Assembly (NCBI RefSeq): GCF_010548305.1
Contig: NZ_JAAGLV010000028.1
Coordinates: 1 to 64,000 of the forward strand
Reading direction: 5' to 3'
Length of the DNA stretch: 64,000 nucleotides
Source: Streptomyces sp. SID13031
GTDB taxonomy: Bacteria; Actinomycetota; Actinomycetes; Propionibacteriales; Kribbellaceae
The notes beneath the pieces are model-generated. The model did no database searches. It was not told the DNA's origin and saw only the letters and a list, made by a program, of their open reading frames with translations. Position numbers and translations under genes: made by a program. Shown one piece after another: positions 59,524-64,000 of this stretch. The number at the start of each line of letters is the position of its first letter. Position 1 is the stretch's first letter.

Positions 59524-60583
59524 GCTCCCACAGGGCGTCGTCGACATAGCTCTCGGCCAGGCTCTCGCCCTCGTAGCGCTCGATTCGTACTTCGCCGACG
59601 AAGCGCAGATAGGCGCCGTCGAACCCGGAGATCATCGCGGCAAGCTTCTTCGGTCCCTTGAGCCCGTCGACGAACTTCACTGTCGACAGGTCCGAGTGGC
59701 GCGTGTAGGTGACGACATAGCGCTCGTCGCCGTCGGTGTAGGTGTAGCGGGTGAGGTTGGCGACCGGCTTGCCGGTCTCGGTGTCGGTGTAGGGAGCCAG
59801 CTGCTCGAAGGTCACCTTGTTCTTGTCGTCGGCGATGAGCTTGCCGTCGCGGGCCAGCATGAAGACGGGCAGGGTGGAGTAGCCGTACTGCTTCTCCGCG
59901 GTGATGTAGGAGGCGATCACCGAGTACGGTCCGGCCGAGCCGCGAGCCCAGTACCAGTGGTGCATGAGCTTCAGCATCAGCGTGTTGCCCCAGTTGTGGT
60001 CGTGGTACCCCACGCCCGTGGTCGTGCTGGTCTTCCCGTCGATGCTGTACGTCGCCTCGACGCGACCCTCCGGTACGGACGGAAGCCAGGCGAAGATCTG
60101 CTCGCCCTCGTCGCCGAAGAGCCAGTGCCCGGACTCGGGTCGCCAGGCGGGCACGGTCCCGGTCAGCGTCACGTCGACCTCGACGCCCTCGGCCTTGGCG
60201 TGAATCGTGTACGTGTGCAGGTCGCCGGAGAAGACGTTCTCGCCGATCCGCACGTCGCAGGTCTCCGTGGCGGCGGTGAAGGCCCCGGCGTCGAACTCGG
60301 CCAGTTTCTCCACTGTGGTGCCGTCGGGCAGGGTGAGGTCGATCCGGATCATCGGGGCGAGCGGCCCGCCGATATTGGTGAACTCCTTGGTGAAGAAGAC
60401 CACGACCAGCTTGGCGCCGTCGTCCAGGTGCGCGTCGAAGTACCACCATTCGTAGCTGCCCGGACCGCCGTCGGTGCGTAGCCCGTCCTCGTGCGGCTTG
60501 ATCGCGCCGGGCTCGATCCCGAACCGGGCGTAGTCCTCGGGGGTGTTGCCCATCCTGGCGGGGGTGGTGTGCTCGCGTGCCAT
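59495..60583 (-). CDS. lipocalin-like / CrtC-type hydratase family protein
   Basis: A 362-residue soluble protein of two lipocalin-like barrels as in the carotenoid 1,2-hydratase (CrtC)/AttH group. Conserved features are SYEWWYFDAHLDDGAKLVVVFFTKEF near residue 43, GHWLFGDEGEQIFAWLPSVPEG and VGYHDHNWGN, HHWYWARG with the paired His and Asp typical of CrtC. It likely binds or hydrates a long unsaturated lipid. AAGGAG precedes the ATG. It is divergent from a TetR gene that probably controls it. No carotenoid genes are nearby, so the substrate is open. Confidence 0.78.
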   Translation of the reverse strand: MAREHTTPARMGNTPEDYARFGIEPGAIKPHEDGLRTDGGPGSYEWWYFDAHLDDGAKLVVVFFTKEFTNIGGPLAPMIRIDLTLPDGTTVEKLAEFDAGAFTAATETCDVRIGENVFSGDLHTYTIHAKAEGVEVDVTLTGTVPAWRPESGHWLFGDEGEQIFAWLPSVPEGRVEATYSIDGKTSTTTGVGYHDHNWGNTLMLKLMHHWYWARGSAGPYSVIASYITAEKQYGYSTLPVFMLARDGKLIADDKNKVTFEQLAPYTDTETGKPVANLTRYTYTDGDERYVVTYTRHSDLSTVKFVDGLKGPKKLAAMISGFDGAYLRFVGEVRIERYEGESLAESYVDDALWELMYFGKARP

Positions 60584-60704
60584 GGTCCGTCTCCTTGAGG
60601 GGTCTCTTGCCAGGGGTGTAGGTTTAATTACCAGCCGTCTATTTATCTCCAGCATGCGCCGACCGCCCGGTTTCGGCAAGCGAGGTCGTGGAAGGAACGG
60701 TGTG
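60584..60704. promoter_or_regulatory. divergent promoter region of the CrtC-like and TetR genes
   Basis: The 121-base gap holds an AT-rich core (60622-60648, TTTAATTACC and CTATTTATC), the most AT-rich spot of the area. An imperfect dyad TACCAG/CCGTCTA lies in it. It probably holds both promoters and the TetR site, but no perfect operator was found. Confidence 0.45.
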
Positions 60705-61340
60705 ATGGTGCAGACACGAGGGCGTGGCCGCCCGCGCGCAGGTGAGGAACTCGACGTCGGCCAGCTGCTGCAGGGAGCTCTCGAGGCGTTCGCGGAGAAG
60801 GGGTACGACGGGACGTCCGTCCGCGAATTGAGCCGGCGGCTCGGCGTCAGCCATGCGTTGCTCACTGCACGGTTCAACTCCAAGGAGGGGCTCTGGTTCG
60901 CGGCGATGGACCATGCCCTCGCCGCGATGAGCGAATCCTGGCGGCGGCTCGCCGACGACCCCGGGCTCGACGACCTCGAGGCGCTGCGACAGGCGGTCGT
61001 CTCCCAGTTGATTTTCTCGGCGGCGCATCCGGAGGTACTTCGGATCATGAGCCACGAAGGCGCGACCGACAGCCCACGGATCCGCTACGTCGTCGACCAT
61101 TTCATCACCCCGCTGCGCCCGCTGGTCGAGCAGCGGATCGACCGCCTGGTCGCGGCGGGCCGGATCCGGCGGGTCCCCTACGAGACCCTCCACTACCTCG
61201 TGGTCATCGGCGGAGGCGCCCGCTACGCCAGCCCGGTGGAGACCCAACTGCTCGGCGGTACCGCGGAGCACGGCGAGGAGGACATCCGCAGACACGCGGA
61301 GACAGTGGCCGACGTGATCGTCAGAGGTCTTGCCGGCTAG
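60705..61340 (+). CDS. TetR-family regulator
   Basis: A 211-residue regulator. After an Arg/Gly-rich arm (TRGRGRPRAGEE, often seen in TetR proteins) comes the HTH: LLQGALEAFAEKGYDGTSVRELSRRLGVSHALLTARFNSKEGLW. The ligand domain includes RIMSHEGATDSPRIRYVVDHFITPLRPLVEQ. The ATG at 60705 has GGAAGGAA 7 bases ahead; a GTG directly before it and an ATG at 60654 are alternatives. Its divergent neighbour is the CrtC-like gene. Confidence 0.85.
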   Translation: MVQTRGRGRPRAGEELDVGQLLQGALEAFAEKGYDGTSVRELSRRLGVSHALLTARFNSKEGLWFAAMDHALAAMSESWRRLADDPGLDDLEALRQAVVSQLIFSAAHPEVLRIMSHEGATDSPRIRYVVDHFITPLRPLVEQRIDRLVAAGRIRRVPYETLHYLVVIGGGARYASPVETQLLGGTAEHGEEDIRRHAETVADVIVRGLAG

Positions 61341-61705
61341 CTTTCGGCCCTCACCCCACCGGTAACGACCGCCGAACACCTCGATCTGCTCAATTCATAT
61401 ATTCAGGTCACCGGGCCTTGACTTCGCCCTGCCGTGACCGACCGTACGACTGTGTAAGCGCTCTCACCAACCCCGTTGGCAGGGCGATCACGGAGTGTCA
61501 CCGGGCTCGACTGACCGCTGTAAATCGACTTAACCAACCTCTTGCATCCGGCTGCTGTGGTGGTCAAAATGACCGAGCGGGAAGGGCGATCACCGTCGAC
61601 TTTAGGGTCCGACCTGAACCAGCCGCTGTGGCGGCTCGTGACTCCCTTCCCGCACCAACGTGAGAACGCGAGCGGGCTGTGGCCTCCCTGGATAAGGTTG
61701 AGGTC
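61341..61705. repeat. 365-base gap with inverted and direct repeats
   Basis: No gene fits. TCGCCCTGCC (61424-61433) pairs with GGCAGGGCGA (61478-61487), and GCGGGAAGGG (61578-61587) with CCCTTCCCGC (61644-61653). Direct repeats are GTCACCGGGC (61407, 61497) and GGGCGATCAC (61482, 61584). Parts such as GTAAGCG..CTCACCAACC and GTAAATCGACTTAACCAACC look like diverged copies of a roughly 100-base unit. This could be an RNA element or decayed repeat. Confidence 0.55.
61693..61698 (+). promoter_or_regulatory. -10 hexamer of a leaderless promoter (TAAGGT)
   Basis: TAAGGT ends 7 bases before the ATG at 61706. Confidence 0.45.
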
Positions 61706-61978
61706 ATGGCCCTTTTCGCGCTCCAGCTGAAGTTCACCGATCCGGACCGCCGGATGGAGGTCCGGCCGGCCCATCGCGAGTACCTGGCGGAGCTGTACGC
61801 CGCCGGCAAACTGCACGAGGCGGGTCCGTTCGCAGACCAGTCCGGCGCCTTGCTGATCTACGACGTCGCCGACGAGGCGGAGGTCCGCGAGATCATCGCC
61901 AAGGATCCCTACACCACGGCAGACGTCTACGAGATCGTCACGCTGCAGGAGTGGAAGCGAACCATCCCAGCGACCTGA
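61706..61978 (+). CDS. YciI-like protein
   Basis: A 90-residue ferredoxin-like protein with the YciI pattern: FALQLKFTDPDRRMEVRPAHREYLAELYAAGKLHEAGPFADQSGALLIYDV, the His and Asp of which form the putative active site, then AKDPYTTADVYEIVTLQEWKR. Members are dimeric and may act as small dehydratases or dehydrochlorinases, but functions are mostly unknown. The ATG follows a leaderless -10. It ends 39 bases before a converging gene. Confidence 0.8.
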   Translation: MALFALQLKFTDPDRRMEVRPAHREYLAELYAAGKLHEAGPFADQSGALLIYDVADEAEVREIIAKDPYTTADVYEIVTLQEWKRTIPAT

Positions 61979-62017
61979 GCCCGCCGGCCCGACGCCGACG
62001 GGACGTAGTACGGGTCC

Positions 62018-63256
62018 TCAGACCTCGGTCGGCTCCAGCTCCAGGTAGTCGACGTAGGCCCACAACCAGACGAGCGGGGCGAGCACCATCTCGGGCTCGC
62101 CCGTGTCGTCGTCGGCGACGAACAGCATCGAGGCGTCGCCGTTGGAGATGTCCTCGATCACGGCCGGGCAGACCGCGACCGCCGCCTCGAACGGCAGCAG
62201 CTCCGGCCCGTTCTCCCAACGCGGCGCGGGCAGCGGTAGTACCGGTGCTTCGTCGGTGCCGTCCATCTCGACCGACACCTTCTGCAGCATCTCGTAGAGG
62301 TCGAAGGAGATCAGCCCGGCCAGCGGGCTGCCGCCGATACCGATCAGGTAGGGATCGTCCACGCCGGAGCGGAATGCATCCCGGACCTCGGGGAACGCGG
62401 CCGGCAGGTCCGTCACCTCGATGTACGGCGCCTCGGAGCCGTCGTCTTCCTCGTCCTCTTCTTCCTCGTCCACGAGCTCACCGCTGCGCATCTGGTCGAA
62501 CGAGTGCAGCAGATCGCTCAGCTCGTCGAACGCGCCGCCGCCAGGAGCCGCCTGCGCGCGGTGCTCCAGGTCGCGCAGGTGATCGACCAGGTCGTCCTCG
62601 AAGTGCAGGTCGAACTTCGGCAGGCCCGGCTGGCGGCCGGCGTTGAGCTGCGCGACGAGCTGGGTGGAGATCGGTCCGAGCCGCTCGGCCAGCACCTCCA
62701 GCGGCGTGGTCGGCTTCTCCTCCTCGTCGTGGGCGCAGGAGTCGTCGTCGGTCTTGCCCTCGCTCTCCATCGCGAGCAGGACGGAGAAGGCGGGGAAGGC
62801 GATCAGCGCGGCGGTCGCGAGCATCCCGTCGCCGATCAGCATCAGCGGGTTGCCACCGGCCTCGGTCCGGCGCAGATGGTCGGGCAGCAGTACCGCGGCC
62901 TGCTCGACGTTCACCTGGCTCGCCAGCGAGGAAAGGCCGTGGTCGGCGTCCACCCCGAGCTGCTCGACGAGGGTCTCGGAGCTCATGTCGAAGGTGGATC
63001 GCAGGTAGTAGCGCAACCAGCCGGCATCGACCGGGTTGCCCAGCAGTTCGGCGATCCGGGCGCGGAAGTCGGCGAGGTCGGCGATCGACAGCACGACCAG
63101 CACGGGCTGGTCGCCGTCGCCGATCACCAGCGGCCGGGTATCGCCGTTCTGGAAGCCGTCGATGACCTGGTGCAGGCCTTCGGCAGCCGCTTCCAGCGGC
63201 CAGGATTCCGCCTCGAACTCGGTCACACCTGCGGCGGTGTTGACGTCGTCGGGCAT
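62018..63256 (-). CDS. acidic cytosolic protein of unknown function
   Basis: A 412-residue protein with a very acidic middle (DEEEKP near 182, VDEEEEDEEDDGSE near 265). Short hydrophobic beta-like segments, such as RPLVIGDGDQPVLVVLSIADLADF near the N-terminus and GDASMLFVADDDTGEPEMVLAPLVWLWAYVDYLEL at the end, look like two related small domains, perhaps an antitoxin-like fold (Phd-type) for the first. No family was recognised. GGAGAGGAA lies upstream of the ATG. It is divergent from murA. Confidence 0.6.
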   Translation of the reverse strand: MPDDVNTAAGVTEFEAESWPLEAAAEGLHQVIDGFQNGDTRPLVIGDGDQPVLVVLSIADLADFRARIAELLGNPVDAGWLRYYLRSTFDMSSETLVEQLGVDADHGLSSLASQVNVEQAAVLLPDHLRRTEAGGNPLMLIGDGMLATAALIAFPAFSVLLAMESEGKTDDDSCAHDEEEKPTTPLEVLAERLGPISTQLVAQLNAGRQPGLPKFDLHFEDDLVDHLRDLEHRAQAAPGGGAFDELSDLLHSFDQMRSGELVDEEEEDEEDDGSEAPYIEVTDLPAAFPEVRDAFRSGVDDPYLIGIGGSPLAGLISFDLYEMLQKVSVEMDGTDEAPVLPLPAPRWENGPELLPFEAAVAVCPAVIEDISNGDASMLFVADDDTGEPEMVLAPLVWLWAYVDYLELEPTEV

Positions 63257-63376
63257 CGATGGTTCCTCTCCGGGCGGTCGGAATGGCTAAGACTATGACG
63301 CGGGGGATGCACCGGGGGTTGGCGGCCGGTGCGTCGTGACGTTGGCTACTGTGGAAGCGGTGGGTCGGTGCAGAGG

Positions 63377-63398
63377 TATCTCACATGTGAGATAAGGT
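63377..63398 (+). promoter_or_regulatory. 18-bp perfect palindrome and -10 before HTH-murA
   Basis: TATCTCACA/TGTGAGATA (63377-63394) is a perfect palindrome. It overlaps the -10 TAAGGT (63393-63398), and the ATG at 63406 follows after 7 bases. A repressor bound here would block RNA polymerase. The HTH at the front of the MurA-like protein is the nearest candidate. Confidence 0.75.
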
Positions 63399-63405
63399 CC
63401 GGCGC

Positions 63406-64000
63406 ATGACTGATGACTACCTGAGCCGGATCGGCAATCTCATCCGGGATGCCCGTAAGCACCGCGGCTGGACGCAGACCCAGCTCGCCGACGTGCTGGG
63501 CACCAGTCAAAGTGCGGTGAACCGGATCGAAAAGGGTCATCAGAACCTCACTCTCGAGATGCTCGCCCGGATCGGCGAAGCACTCGATTCTGAGATTGTC
63601 TCTCTCGGTGGCGGTCCGGTCCACCTCCGTGTCGTGGGTGGACGCCAACTGTCCGGATCCATCGACGTGAAGTCCTCCAAGAACGCCGGTGTCGCGCTGC
63701 TGTGCGCCAGTTTGCTGAACAAGGGCCGGACGACGCTGCGCAAGGTCGCGCGGATCGAAGAGGTCAACCGGCTGCTCGAAGTACTGAACTCGATCGGCGT
63801 GAAGACCACCTGGCTGAACGACGCCGGTGACCTGGAGATCGTCCCGCCGGAGCACCTCGATCTGGCCTCGATGGACGCCGAGGCGGCCCGCCGGACCCGC
63901 AGCATCATCATGTTCCTCGGCCCGCTGCTGCACCGCGAGGACACCTTCGCGCTGCCGTACGCCGGTGGCTGCGACCTCGGTACCCGGACCGTCGAGCCGC
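63406..64000 (+). CDS. HTH-fused UDP-GlcNAc 1-carboxyvinyltransferase (MurA-like), N-terminal part
   Basis: 198 residues are visible before the window ends. Residues 5-62 are an XRE-type HTH: IGNLIRDARKHRGWTQTQLADVLGTSQSAVNRIEKGHQNLTLEMLARIGEAL. From residue 74 the MurA fold begins, with LRVVGGRQLSGSIDVKSSKNAGVALL; Lys92 and Asn93 match the conserved KN pair of MurA. LLCASLLNKGRTTLRKV and the later TRSIIMFLGPLL also fit. MurA adds enolpyruvate to UDP-GlcNAc, the first step of peptidoglycan synthesis. The active-site Cys lies outside the window. The fusion is known in streptomycetes and other actinobacteria; whether it is catalytic, regulatory or both is open. Confidence 0.88.
   Translation, partial: MTDDYLSRIGNLIRDARKHRGWTQTQLADVLGTSQSAVNRIEKGHQNLTLEMLARIGEALDSEIVSLGGGPVHLRVVGGRQLSGSIDVKSSKNAGVALLCASLLNKGRTTLRKVARIEEVNRLLEVLNSIGVKTTWLNDAGDLEIVPPEHLDLASMDAEAARRTRSIIMFLGPLLHREDTFALPYAGGCDLGTRTVEP

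Noticed and set aside
1..64000. CRISPR array, prophage, insertion sequence or biosynthetic megasynthase
   Set aside because: No regularly spaced repeats, transposase, integrase, phage structural genes or PKS/NRPS domains were found.

Overview
The window is GC-rich DNA with dense, short-gapped gene packing, many GTG starts and many start codons only 6-7 bases behind a -10-like hexamer, which suggests leaderless mRNAs. Mycothiol-dependent formaldehyde oxidation, an HTH-MurA fusion, Clp-N domain regulators, a Zur/Znu system with an actinobacterial-type Zur box and discoidin/GH16 secreted enzymes point to a soil actinobacterium. The gene set resembles Kribbella and other Propionibacteriales; this placement is an inference. 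No rRNA, tRNA, CRISPR array, transposase or prophage was seen, so this looks like ordinary chromosome.

Layout. 1-1.9 kb: end of a DUF222/HNH protein, a SAV_915-like protein, a tiny membrane protein and a probably truncated secreted protein. 1.9-6.6 kb: FtsX-like permease with two ATPases. 6.7-10.1 kb: aldo/keto reductase, NmrA-like oxidoreductase, recO and an undecaprenyl/decaprenyl diphosphate synthase. 10.2-13.9 kb: ABC-2 exporter coupled to a NarL-type two-component system. 14-15.7 kb: mycothiol formaldehyde dehydrogenase plus metallo-hydrolase. 15.7-17.3 kb: aldo/keto reductase with its MerR regulator. 17.3-21.9 kb: znuA-znuC-znuB-zur operon and a divergent YibE/F protein around one Zur box. 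22.1-28.9 kb: a seven-gene translationally coupled cluster of Ebo type. 28.9-33.2 kb: LacI regulator, GH16 glucanase and DUF1996 protein. 33.3-40.7 kb: DUF305 lipoprotein, mannonate dehydratase, monooxygenase, glyS, lipoprotein, dusB and a LigD-type polymerase. 40.8-46.3 kb: giant alpha-solenoid protein, TetR with its hydrolase target, mug. 46.4-50.4 kb: three secreted small proteins, an HTH protein, a receptor kinase and an HTH/Clp-N protein. 50.5-55.5 kb: lipoprotein, MoxR ATPase/vWA pair, membrane-anchored protein. 55.8-61.3 kb: ppdK, a membrane protein, a CrtC-like hydratase and TetR. 61.3-64 kb: a repeat-bearing gap, YciI, an acidic protein and the start of an HTH-MurA fusion.

Working together. 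The most interesting unit is 22063-28872. An inositol-phosphate-synthase-like cyclase, a UbiA prenyltransferase, a TIM-barrel isomerase, EboA, a TatD hydrolase, EboE and an alkaline-phosphatase-fold enzyme sit head to tail with 4-7 base overlaps. This is the Ebo set with the usual dehydroquinate-synthase-like EboD replaced by an Ino1-type cyclase, and it suggests an undescribed prenylated or lipid-linked cyclitol. Other notable signals are an 18-bp operator before HTH-murA, paired palindromes before the HTH/Clp-N gene, a receptor kinase whose sensor module matches its secreted neighbours, and a 17-bp hairpin covering the start region of the gene after ppdK.
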